Positions 8,142 through 15,082 of a stretch of DNA of 39,679 bases are shown here, one piece after another. The stretch comes from an uncultured Eubacteriales bacterium (GTDB lineage Bacteria > Bacillota > Clostridia > Christensenellales > Borkfalkiaceae). Position 1 is the stretch's first letter. Each line of letters opens with the position of its first letter. Made by a program: the position numbers and the translations under genes. Under the pieces are notes generated by a model. That model worked only from the letters and a program-made list of their open reading frames with translations. It was not told where the DNA came from and did not search any database. Location: assembly GCA_902465495.1 (NCBI GenBank), contig CABQND010000012.1, forward strand, positions 1 to 39,679, given 5' to 3'.

Positions 8142-8184
8142 CAAAAAAGAGAGAGCCCCATAGCCCGTGAAAGAGCTATGAGGC
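8142..8184 (-). terminator. Terminator after the proximal recombinase
   Basis: On the minus strand GCCTCATAGCTC pairs (with G-U pairs) with GGGCTATGGGGC, followed by TCTCTTTTTTG. It starts 6 bp after the recombinase stop. Confidence 0.7.
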
Positions 8185-8189
8185 TTTAT

Positions 8190-9743
8190 TCAGTCATTGA
8201 AAATAATCTCTATATCGTCATTTGTATCGTCGATAATGATGCGTTTGATAAAAGTTTGAAAGATTTCCCGTGTAATCTCATTGGAAGTGAAGATTTCTTC
8301 GGGGGTAAGTATTCTACTGCGTTCAGCAAAGCAATCTACCATATCGTTGAATTGTTTGAGTTGCTTGTTCAGTGCATTGATTGCATCTTTTTTCCGTTCC
8401 TGTTCTGCAAGGTATTCTTCCGTTTGCCGTTCATATCGCTGTGCTATGGCTGGCGATGTTGCGGGGTTTGCCGCCTTATCGAGAAAGTTGTTGATTCTGT
8501 TTTCAAGGTCGCAGACATGGCGCGATAAAATGTTTGCTTTCTCACGCAATTCGCGTACTCTGTCTGCAAACACTGCGGACAGATTAGCTTTGCTCGCAAG
8601 ATGTTCGTTGATGCTTGCAGTCAGAATCTCTTTAATGGCGCTTTCGATGTATTCGGCGCGGATAGGCTTGGTTTTGCAAGTCTTTCCACGCCTGCCTGTA
8701 TGGTTGAGGCACTGATAGCGCCTATATTTTTGGCTGTTGCGTCCGCCTGTGTTGGTTGCACCGCTCATCGAGCCGCCGCATTCTTTGCAGAATAGCAAGC
8801 CCGTCAAAACAAAGTCGGTCACGTTTTGACGCGGACGGCTGTTTGTTTGCCGTCCGTCCAACTTTTCTTGCACTTCATCGAACAATTCTTTCGATATGAT
8901 TGGCGGAATTGCATCGGAGTTGCGCACTTCATCGAAATGCTCTATCAGGACTCTCTTTTTCTTCCGTTTTCCGCCTTTGCGGTTATAAACGAAAGTTCCG
9001 TAATATTTGTCGTTGCGGAGCAAAGAATAAACCGTCGAATAGCTGAAACGGTTGCCTGCGCGGGTATGGAAGCCGAGGTCTGTCAATTCGTCGATGATTT
9101 GCTTATAGCTATATCCTTTGGCGAAGCGGTCGAACATGATTCGAATGGCGGGGGCTTCATTCTCGTCGATTTCAAACCTTTTGCCGATAACCTTCAAACC
9201 GTAGGGCGGAATGCCTCCTGCCGTGTAGCCGTTCCTTGCGTTGTTGCATTCGGTTGCCATAACATCGCTTGCTACGCGCCGTGCATGGAATTGATTTTGC
9301 GCGAGAAGAATGTTCCGCATGAATTCGCCCGCAGGGGTATTCGAGTCGGAAACATCGTCCCCCGCAATGAGATAGCAACCGTAAAGATTGAGCAGCTTAA
9401 TAGCCGTGGAAGAATCGCACAGATCGCGGGCGAGCCTGTCGAGCTTCATTACTACGATAACGTCGAGTTCTTTGTTCTCGACGAGTGACAGCATCCGCAG
9501 GTATTCGTTTCGGTTCTCGGTAAACATTCCGCTCACGTTGTCCTCTTTGAAAACGTGCGTCAGTTCCAAAAAATCATATTCTGCGATCATTTTTTTGCAG
9601 GATTCTATCTGTGTGGGGATTGAAGTCTGTCGTTCGTCTTCGGCGCTTTTTCGCGCATAGATCGCCGTGCGGAGCTTGGGTAAGCGTTTTTGTTCGAGCA
9701 TTGTATGTAGTTGCTGTAATTCGTTATCAGTGAGTATTCGCAT
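8190..9743 (-). CDS. Large serine recombinase (Ccr-like), proximal
   Basis: 517 aa. Start MRILTDNELQQLHTM with AGGAG nine bases upstream; it overlaps the end of the 61-aa gene by 17 bp. Parts: short N-terminal extension, catalytic domain (serine in YARKSAEDERQTS, LDRLARDL), recombinase domain (about 180-300), zinc ribbon CKECGGS...YQCLNHTGRRGKTC, coiled coil (about 400-490). Different from the distal recombinase across the whole length, so the two are a divergent pair and not a recent duplication, as with CcrA and CcrB. Part of the DUF927-61aa-recombinase operon. Confidence 0.92.
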   Translation of the reverse strand: MRILTDNELQQLHTMLEQKRLPKLRTAIYARKSAEDERQTSIPTQIESCKKMIAEYDFLELTHVFKEDNVSGMFTENRNEYLRMLSLVENKELDVIVVMKLDRLARDLCDSSTAIKLLNLYGCYLIAGDDVSDSNTPAGEFMRNILLAQNQFHARRVASDVMATECNNARNGYTAGGIPPYGLKVIGKRFEIDENEAPAIRIMFDRFAKGYSYKQIIDELTDLGFHTRAGNRFSYSTVYSLLRNDKYYGTFVYNRKGGKRKKKRVLIEHFDEVRNSDAIPPIISKELFDEVQEKLDGRQTNSRPRQNVTDFVLTGLLFCKECGGSMSGATNTGGRNSQKYRRYQCLNHTGRRGKTCKTKPIRAEYIESAIKEILTASINEHLASKANLSAVFADRVRELREKANILSRHVCDLENRINNFLDKAANPATSPAIAQRYERQTEEYLAEQERKKDAINALNKQLKQFNDMVDCFAERSRILTPEEIFTSNEITREIFQTFIKRIIIDDTNDDIEIIFND

Positions 9744-9912
9744 TGTCGTTGTCTCCTGTATGTGATGTATCTGTTTGGGCAAGAATCTCGGACAGCCTCG
9801 TGTTCAGGCGTTCGATTTGTTTGTTCGGCAGGTTGTCTGCACGGAAAAGGGGCGAAACGATCCGCCCCTTCTTCGCCAGAAGGTCACTGCGCTTGATGTG
9901 AATAGCGCTCAT
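9727..9912 (-). CDS. Small protein between ATPase and recombinase, 61 aa
   Basis: The ATG overlaps the stop of the DUF927 gene (ATGA), and its end overlaps the recombinase start, so all three are translationally coupled. The product is charged, helical in the middle (NKQIERLNTRLSEILAQ) and polar at the end. Family not recognised. In SCC elements a small ssDNA-binding protein can sit between cch and the recombinases, but I see no sequence evidence that this is one. Confidence 0.65.
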   Translation of the reverse strand: MSAIHIKRSDLLAKKGRIVSPLFRADNLPNKQIERLNTRLSEILAQTDTSHTGDNDNANTH

Positions 9913-11708
9913 CAGTCAACATCTCCGAAATAGTCTTCATCGCAGTCTTCCCATTCAGTCGATTCAATGGGGACAATGGGGACAATGGGGACTGTCTGCA
10001 TTGTTGGTTGCTGATTCACGCTGTTGTAAGCGTTGTTATAGATCGCATTCAAAAAGCCATCCACTTCATCGTATAGACCTTTCGGGAAGACGAAATGAAT
10101 GCAACGCCGTTTCAGATGTTTGCAATCGTATCTGTCTTTGTCTGTTTGCAGAATGTTATTCTCTTTCCAGCGTTTTTTGACTGTGGCAATCTCGTTGATT
10201 CCGTGAGCTTTTAAGCACTGTTCGAGGATGCTCGTAGATAGGTAGATGTCCCAATTTTTTTGGACTATCTTGATTGTGCCGTAATCGTCACCGACGGGTG
10301 GTTCTGTTATCCACTGATTGCCGTCATGTTTGACTTCACGGAAGTGGGTGCGCTTCTGGATGATGAAATCACTGACTGCGAGCAATGCCTTTTGCGAGAT
10401 GTCGCGTTCAATGACGTTTGCTTGTTCGGGTGCGAGTAAAATCTTGATGAGCTCGTCGGGATCGAGGGTGAGCTGAAAGCACTTGTTCATAAGAGTGATA
10501 GTTAGGTATATTGCCGTGTACTTTGTTTCGAGCCTGTCGGAGAGATTGTCGCGCAATTTCATGAAAGAGTGAACCTTTTTCCGAGAGTTCTCGAATTGTT
10601 CGCATAGGTCTTCAAACGGAATGGTCGCTAAATAGTCCGCAAACTCTCTGCCTGTGAAGCCGTAATTCTGCTGAACGAATGCTTTGATTTTTTCAGCCGT
10701 TTCAGCGTCGGGAGTCCAAGTGATGCCCTGTGTTTGCAGAACGCGGGCTTTCAAGCCCTGATATTGTTCTATCGAGTCCAATATAGGTGTTTCACTTGAA
10801 AAAACGATTACGCCGCTCCAACCGTTCTTGCCGTTGTTCACGGAGAGATCTTTGCCGCAACGCGCTTTTTCTTCGCCGCTTGCCAACGTATAGAGGAAGG
10901 AAGCATTTGAAACGGAGCTGTTTGCCGTGCTATCGTCCAGCACCATGGGTAGACCGTTGATTCCGTCCAGACTGCGGAACATAGCTGTCGGGGTTGAGTG
11001 GAAAGTTCGGACGAGACCGATACCGCTGTTGGAGATTGTCGGGTTAGCGAAAGCACTGCCGATGAGCTGTGAAACGGTGCTTTTGCCCGTACTTGACGCG
11101 CCGCAAAGGTTGATTACTACTGTGCCGAGGTCGAATTGCTTACTTAGCAGTGAAACGACGGCGGCTGAATAGCTGAACGACATCGCAAGGGCGAGCGTGG
11201 GAACGGGATAGATTACATCGCGCAGAAATTTTTCATAGTCTGCTTTGTTGCCGTTTCGGAAATCAAAATTCTCATCGGCATAAGTCGAGACCTTGCCGTT
11301 GATCGTGTTTGTATTATACAGGAATACCTTTTGCCCGTTGCCACAGTCATACCAACCAAGCCGTTTGTGTCGATATTCCTTGATTTGGCTATTGCGGCAA
11401 CGATTGAATTCGTTTACCAAGTAATTGCATACGTCACCCTTGCACTGCGGGGTAAGGACAATACCTTGCTTCGCAAGTTCGGCAAGCACTGTTTGAGTAT
11501 CGTTTGTTTTGGCAACATCAATGCTGAACTTCTTAAAATTGCGATTGTTTTCATTTACTTCAATAACTAGTTGAGGCGGAGTGTCGTTGCTGTCAAGGCA
11601 TTCCACAATTTTTTCCGCGTGAAATCCTGCGCAGATGTTCGTTTCGATGGTGTTTTTGAAAACACGATTCATACAGCCGTTAGCTTTATCTTCAAAAAGA
11701 TATGTCAT
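9912..11708 (-). CDS. DUF927 (Cch-like) replicative ATPase
   Basis: 598 aa. GGAGGAATTAAGCC precedes the ATG. A DUF927 domain covers roughly 90-400, with Walker A GASSTGKST near residue 204 and Walker B-like MVLDDST near 254. DUF927 proteins include SCCmec Cch, shown in the literature to be an MCM-like helicase, which suggests this element replicates after excision. The C-terminus carries VPIVPIVPI, encoded by three 9-bp repeats, just before the acidic end. It heads the replication-recombination operon; the upstream 310 bp contain an inverted repeat separating it from a divergent gene. Confidence 0.85.
   Translation of the reverse strand: MTYLFEDKANGCMNRVFKNTIETNICAGFHAEKIVECLDSNDTPPQLVIEVNENNRNFKKFSIDVAKTNDTQTVLAELAKQGIVLTPQCKGDVCNYLVNEFNRCRNSQIKEYRHKRLGWYDCGNGQKVFLYNTNTINGKVSTYADENFDFRNGNKADYEKFLRDVIYPVPTLALAMSFSYSAAVVSLLSKQFDLGTVVINLCGASSTGKSTVSQLIGSAFANPTISNSGIGLVRTFHSTPTAMFRSLDGINGLPMVLDDSTANSSVSNASFLYTLASGEEKARCGKDLSVNNGKNGWSGVIVFSSETPILDSIEQYQGLKARVLQTQGITWTPDAETAEKIKAFVQQNYGFTGREFADYLATIPFEDLCEQFENSRKKVHSFMKLRDNLSDRLETKYTAIYLTITLMNKCFQLTLDPDELIKILLAPEQANVIERDISQKALLAVSDFIIQKRTHFREVKHDGNQWITEPPVGDDYGTIKIVQKNWDIYLSTSILEQCLKAHGINEIATVKKRWKENNILQTDKDRYDCKHLKRRCIHFVFPKGLYDEVDGFLNAIYNNAYNSVNQQPTMQTVPIVPIVPIESTEWEDCDEDYFGDVD
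9965..9991 (-). repeat. Three 9-bp direct repeats (CAATGGGGA) in the ATPase gene
   Basis: Perfect tandem CAATGGGGA x3, encoding the VPI triplets. The same TGGGGA/TCCCCA core recurs many times in the non-coding block at 19334-19577. Confidence 0.85.
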
Positions 11709-11763
11709 GGCTTAATTCCTCCATGAGGTAATGTTAGCACTACCCATGAGCCTCGTTAGCCTT

Positions 11764-11925
11764 GCAATGCTTGCTCGGAATGCCGATTGTACGGACAATG
11801 CAAAAATGCCGAACGCGCGCACGCAAAATAATAAATAATGAATAAAAACAGAGCCGAATCAGCGGCAAAAAGCGAGCGGCGCAAAAGCAGATTCCATTGC
11901 GCGGACAAGTCGGCGCAAGCATTGC
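11764..11925. promoter_or_regulatory. Divergent control region with inverted repeat
   Basis: Between the divergent DUF927 gene and the 285-aa gene. GCAATGCTTGC (11764-11774) is repeated inverted as GCAAGCATTGC (11915-11925); ATTGTACGGACAAT-type symmetry is also present. It could bind a regulator controlling replication/excision. There is no gene in this stretch. Confidence 0.45.
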
Positions 11926-11970
11926 GAATAGTGCTACAAGGTCTTGTTCCTACGACTCTACGGAAAAATG

Positions 11971-11999
11971 TTGTGCATTTTTTCGGATTGTGCTAAAAT
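11971..11999 (+). promoter_or_regulatory. Promoter of the 285-aa unknown gene
   Basis: TTGTGC, 17 bp, TAAAAT; the ATG at 12019 follows with GGAGGG. It rules out the in-frame start at 11944, which lies upstream of the promoter. Confidence 0.65.
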
Positions 12000-12018
12000 G
12001 AATGCAGGAGGGCTGCAT

Positions 12019-12876
12019 ATGCATTGGTTTGATGTTTGGGAATGCCTTATGAACGAAAAAACACTTGCTAAGCTGGATAAGACGCAACAGCTTTTTTTGC
12101 CGCAGTTGAAAGAGCGAGCGGATACAATGAAACGATTGGAAGCACGGCGTGAACATCATAGAGAAAAGTATAATACCATGCAGAAAAAAGGAATATGGCG
12201 GTCTGTCACTTACAAGTATGAAGAATTGTACGAAACGGCAAAATATTTTGAACGGTATTACAATGACAAGTTTGAAAAGCGCAAAAGACCTTTAACGTCC
12301 GATCCCTATTTTTCGGGGTTAGGGTATTCGGGACATGGTTCAATTGCACCCGATACAAAAAATAAAAATTATTTGTATCAGAGGTACGAGGAAAATATCA
12401 AAAAAATTCGTGCCGAGCAAGAGAAAGAAGGCAAGTCATATGATTACGAGACGTTTCTGCTTATCTTTTATCTCCGTTTACCTATTTATGTTTTTGAAGC
12501 GCAAGAGCGAACGTTGTTTCGTGATATGTTTGAATTCGCGCGGAAAAAGAAGTTAGTCTTTCGAGTAACGAAACGCTCTTCACGCAGAAACACGGAAGAG
12601 CTGAAAATGACCTATTTGGAGTTTTGCGAGTGGTATGCCGAACACGGCGGAGAATACAGTTGCAACGATAGGTTTTTCGTGCCGCTGTTCTGCAAGAATA
12701 GCGAGATAGTGCAAAAAAACAATATATCGAAAGCGACAGTAGATAATCTGCTCCGATATGATGCTTTTTCCGATTGTTTTACAGAGAATGACTTAAAAGC
12801 AATGAAGCTCGGAAAGAAAGTCGAAGATTTCTTTGACGCAATGGAACTGATTCGAGAAACAAGCAAAAAAAAGTAG
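12019..12876 (+). CDS. Unknown protein of the element, 285 aa
   Basis: Family not recognised. Start chosen from GGAGGG six bases before the ATG reading MHWFDVWE. The first 100 residues are strongly charged and helical, probably coiled coil (LKERADTMKRLEARREHHREKYN), then a Tyr-rich part, a possible globular domain with HGGEYSCNDRFFVPLFC (about 205-225), and a lysine-rich end. It is the only sizeable gene of the element on the plus strand, divergent from the replication operon, so it could be a regulator or a cargo/defence protein. No catalytic motif is visible. Confidence 0.7.
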   Translation: MHWFDVWECLMNEKTLAKLDKTQQLFLPQLKERADTMKRLEARREHHREKYNTMQKKGIWRSVTYKYEELYETAKYFERYYNDKFEKRKRPLTSDPYFSGLGYSGHGSIAPDTKNKNYLYQRYEENIKKIRAEQEKEGKSYDYETFLLIFYLRLPIYVFEAQERTLFRDMFEFARKKKLVFRVTKRSSRRNTEELKMTYLEFCEWYAEHGGEYSCNDRFFVPLFCKNSEIVQKNNISKATVDNLLRYDAFSDCFTENDLKAMKLGKKVEDFFDAMELIRETSKKK

Positions 12877-12893
12877 CCTGCGGGCTACTTTTT
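12864..12893. terminator. Bidirectional terminator
   Basis: GTAGCC / GGCTAC stem flanked by A8 and TTTTT, between the convergent unknown gene and the HU-like gene; it contains the stop codon of the latter. Confidence 0.8.
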
Positions 12894-13280
12894 GTCGTTT
12901 GCGCCGTTGACAAAGCGGCACAAGTTGTCGGGCATTTTCTTGTCCGAAAGATAGCGTTTGAATCCTATGCCCACGCGCACACTGACGCGAAAGCTCGGCG
13001 CGATATTGTAGGTCTTGCCGTTGAGCGGGCATTTCCAATCTTTTTTGCCCTCAATGGGCTTGCTTTCGATAGTGAGATAATTCTTTTTTACTATACGGTA
13101 TCCCATTTTTGCGTACTCCATTGTCAGTTTTTGTTCTTCTACGATAACTGCCACGACATCAGACAGTTTGAGATTGAATTTTTTTGCGATCATGTGTGCA
13201 AAGCTGTTTTGGTCGATAGATTTCACTTCGGGCAGTATTGCTGTTGGCGTTGCCGTGACTGCCGCTGTTGTTTTTTTCAT
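12885..13280 (-). CDS. HU/IHF-like DNA-binding protein (divergent)
   Basis: 131 aa; AGGAGG precedes the ATG and overlaps the end of the DUF960 gene. An Ala/Thr-rich N-terminal tail (about 15 residues) is followed by a pattern resembling the HU fold: SFAHMIAKKFNLKLSDVVAVI (helices), GYRIVKKNYLTIESKPI (beta), a CPLNGKTYNIAPSFRVSVRVG segment resembling the HU arm (NPxTGxxIxIPxxxxVxFxxG), and GFKRYL. The arm sequence is changed, so function is uncertain. It could assist synapsis of att sites or origin bending. Confidence 0.55.
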   Translation of the reverse strand: MKKTTAAVTATPTAILPEVKSIDQNSFAHMIAKKFNLKLSDVVAVIVEEQKLTMEYAKMGYRIVKKNYLTIESKPIEGKKDWKCPLNGKTYNIAPSFRVSVRVGIGFKRYLSDKKMPDNLCRFVNGANDKK

Positions 13281-13297
13281 CGTTGTAAGCCTCCTTT

Positions 13298-13618
13298 TTA
13301 ATATTCATCGGCGAACAGCATGGTGCTGTAATCGCCGTCGTCTATCACGAATACCTTTTTCCCGACTACGCTGGCAATGCCGATATCGTCGGGAAGATAG
13401 TAAACGGTTGCTCTGTTCGGCTGTTCCTGCGTGTGCCGTATGGCATACAGTCCGTCCGCTATCCTTTCAAATCTGAACACCTGTAAGCGGTCGAGTTTCA
13501 TTCCCTCGGCTTGCCATTCGTCTATGCTCTGCCACAAGAGTTCCTGTAACGGCATAGGCATTTCCGTTTCTATGCGCTGCGTCTTGTAGCGTGTTCCCTT
13601 TGCGAATCTGTTTTGCAA
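13298..13618 (-). CDS. DUF960 protein
   Basis: 106 aa from a TTG start with GGAG eight bases upstream. It matches DUF960 along its length: RYKTQRIETEMPMPLQELLWQSIDE, LDRLQVFRFE, IRHTQEQP, and the ending VFVIDDGDYSTMLFADEY. DUF960 genes are a recurrent part of staphylococcal SCC elements and related Bacillota mobile DNA; biochemical function is not established. Located in a minus-strand cluster with the HU-like gene (downstream, spacing 17 bp) and the two paralogues upstream. Confidence 0.8.
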   Translation of the reverse strand: MQNRFAKGTRYKTQRIETEMPMPLQELLWQSIDEWQAEGMKLDRLQVFRFERIADGLYAIRHTQEQPNRATVYYLPDDIGIASVVGKKVFVIDDGDYSTMLFADEY

Positions 13619-13725
13619 TGTTTTATCTCCTTTTGTACTGATTTGCTATGTACCGAATACAAACGTGCGCTTATGTGCCGCTTTGTACGCTCTCGCGCAC
13701 GTTTGTACCGACCTATGCGCCCGCA

Positions 13726-14079
13726 TTACAGAGGGGCGTTTCGTGCCGTGTGGGTATCATTCTCGCGCTCTCTCGCGTGCCGCACGAACAGATTGACTTC
13801 GCCGCCGCCCTCGTCCGCGTACACGAACGAAAGCCACATCGAGTGCGCGTCCGCATAGAGCAAGCCGCTGTCGTCTGGCTCTCTGCCGTGCAAGCCGAAC
13901 TCCTGCATGAGCATTGTATGTTCCTCGCCGCTCTCCGCAACGAGTACGAACGCCACGGGCGGATCGTCGTTCCCGCTTTGCCCGAACTCCCGCTCGATTC
14001 GGAACATAGCAAACAGCAGTTCTTTCACGACCTCGTCGGGAATGGCTTTCGGGAACAATGCCTGTTCCAATTCCGTCAT
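13726..14079 (-). CDS. Small acidic protein, paralogue of the next gene upstream
   Basis: About 117 aa starting MTELEQALFPKAIPDEVV, 14 nt after the upstream paralogue's stop; only weak AGG lies before it, so translation is probably coupled. It aligns with the 97-aa neighbour: PKaiPdEvVkeLLfAmFrIEreF / PKGYPNELVEKLLGAAFTVESSF, then FVLVAES / FVLLAET. It has a C-terminal extension FVRHARERENDTHTARNAPL. Unknown family, no catalytic motif; acidic and probably cytoplasmic. Confidence 0.6.
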   Translation of the reverse strand: MTELEQALFPKAIPDEVVKELLFAMFRIEREFGQSGNDDPPVAFVLVAESGEEHTMLMQEFGLHGREPDDSGLLYADAHSMWLSFVYADEGGGEVNLFVRHARERENDTHTARNAPL

Positions 14080-14093
14080 CGTTGTTGCCTGTA

Positions 14094-14387
14094 TCACTTG
14101 CTTTCTCCTTCCCCGATAGGGGCAAAATATATCATGCCTTCTCCCGAATCGTTGTATATGAACACCGATTTTTCCCATGCGCCGAGCGGTGTTTCGATGC
14201 GTTCGGTAAATTCGGGATAGGCTATGTTGTAGTTTTGGCTGACATATTGCTTGTCGCTCTCCGTTTCCGCTAACAGAACGAATGCGTCATCTTCTTCGTG
14301 AAAACTCGATTCGACGGTGAATGCCGCGCCGAGCAGCTTTTCGACCAACTCATTTGGATACCCTTTTGGGACGAGGTATTTCGCCAT
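14094..14387 (-). CDS. Small acidic protein, tandem paralogue
   Basis: 97 aa, MAKYLVPKGYPNELVEKLLG.... Unknown family, homologous to the downstream 117-aa protein. The ATG has no ribosome site of its own; AAGGAG lies 30 bp upstream in front of a tiny overlapping reading frame (MNYKAIQ.., 23 codons) that may couple translation. It ends in acidic, glycine-containing sequence (DSGEGMIYFAPIGEGE). Confidence 0.6.
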   Translation of the reverse strand: MAKYLVPKGYPNELVEKLLGAAFTVESSFHEEDDAFVLLAETESDKQYVSQNYNIAYPEFTERIETPLGAWEKSVFIYNDSGEGMIYFAPIGEGESK

Positions 14388-14451
14388 TTCGTTTAAGCGT
14401 TTGAATTGCTTTATAGTTCATCATCTCCTTTTTTGAATGTAACGTATATAT

Positions 14452-14487
14452 GAAAACAGGGCAGACGCTTTGATTTGCGTCTGCCCC
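14452..14487 (-). terminator. Intrinsic terminator
   Basis: GGGCAGACGC / GCGTCTGCCC, 10-bp stem, followed on the minus strand by TGTTTTC. It separates the 61-aa gene from the paralogue pair. Confidence 0.75.
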
Positions 14488-14573
14488 GATAGTTGTTATT
14501 ATTGAATTGTTTTATTGTGTTTTATAGTAGTTTGTTGTAGTTTGTTTTATCCGAGTCCTCGTCCGCTCGGCGC

Positions 14574-14621
14574 ATGAAAAGAAAGCACTTGTTTCGCTTC
14601 CTTTCATGGTTATAATATATG
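14574..14621. repeat. Repeat module copy 2 with hairpin
   Basis: CATGGTTATAATATATG (14605-14621) next to an imperfect hairpin (14574-14586 with 14596-14607), paralleling the module before the distal recombinase at 8092-8140. Confidence 0.6.
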
Positions 14622-14622
14622 C

Positions 14623-14808
14623 TTAAAGAGCCTTATTGAGCCATTGGGAAAGTTGTTCAATATTGGTTTGATATTGCTTGATTATATCGAATGAAGTGCG
14701 TAATTGAGCTTCATCCATTGATGAATTGTATTTTTCAAGCATATCTAATTGCTTAAAAAAATCTTCTTTTTGTTTTTGCAATAATTCAAGAATCTCTTTC
14801 AAATTCAT
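14623..14808 (-). CDS. Small coiled-coil protein, 61 aa
   Basis: GAGGAG precedes the ATG at normal spacing. Sequence MNLKEILELLQKQKEDFFKQLDMLEKYNSS... is a nearly uninterrupted amphipathic helix. No family recognised. Its stop directly abuts the repeat module. Confidence 0.65.
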   Translation of the reverse strand: MNLKEILELLQKQKEDFFKQLDMLEKYNSSMDEAQLRTSFDIIKQYQTNIEQLSQWLNKAL

Positions 14809-14890
14809 GGAATATACTCCTCATATTTTTATTTTTCAAAGAACGTAGGGGCAAAATGGACGAGATTTTGCCCCCGTTCGCTGAATCGTG

Positions 14891-15082
14891 TTATTGTTCC
14901 TTTACCCAAATGGTAGGAACGCCGTCCACATAATGCCAATAGTTTCCTTCAAAAATCGGTTCTTCTTCGGAATAATAATAGCGTGGTGCACTTGCTATAT
15001 CTCCATTGTAATGAACAGATATTACGATTTCATCCCATTCCTCTTCACTTGCTCCGCAATAAAAAACGGATTCAATATTGTA
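14891..15082 (-). pseudogene. C-terminal 63 codons of the BspA-like lipoprotein, beyond a TGA
   Basis: In the same frame as the upstream lipoprotein gene and directly after its TGA, 63 sense codons run to TAA. They read YNIESVFYCGASEEEWDEI... then APRYYYSEEEPIFEGNYWHY..., a typical C-terminal end of BspA/LRR_5 proteins. The TGA occupies the position where the repeat consensus has a cysteine, so a nonsense change (or base-call error) is likely. Confidence 0.8.

Noticed and set aside
9965..9991. CRISPR-like repeats
   Set aside because: Only three 9-bp tandem units with no spacers, inside a coding region.
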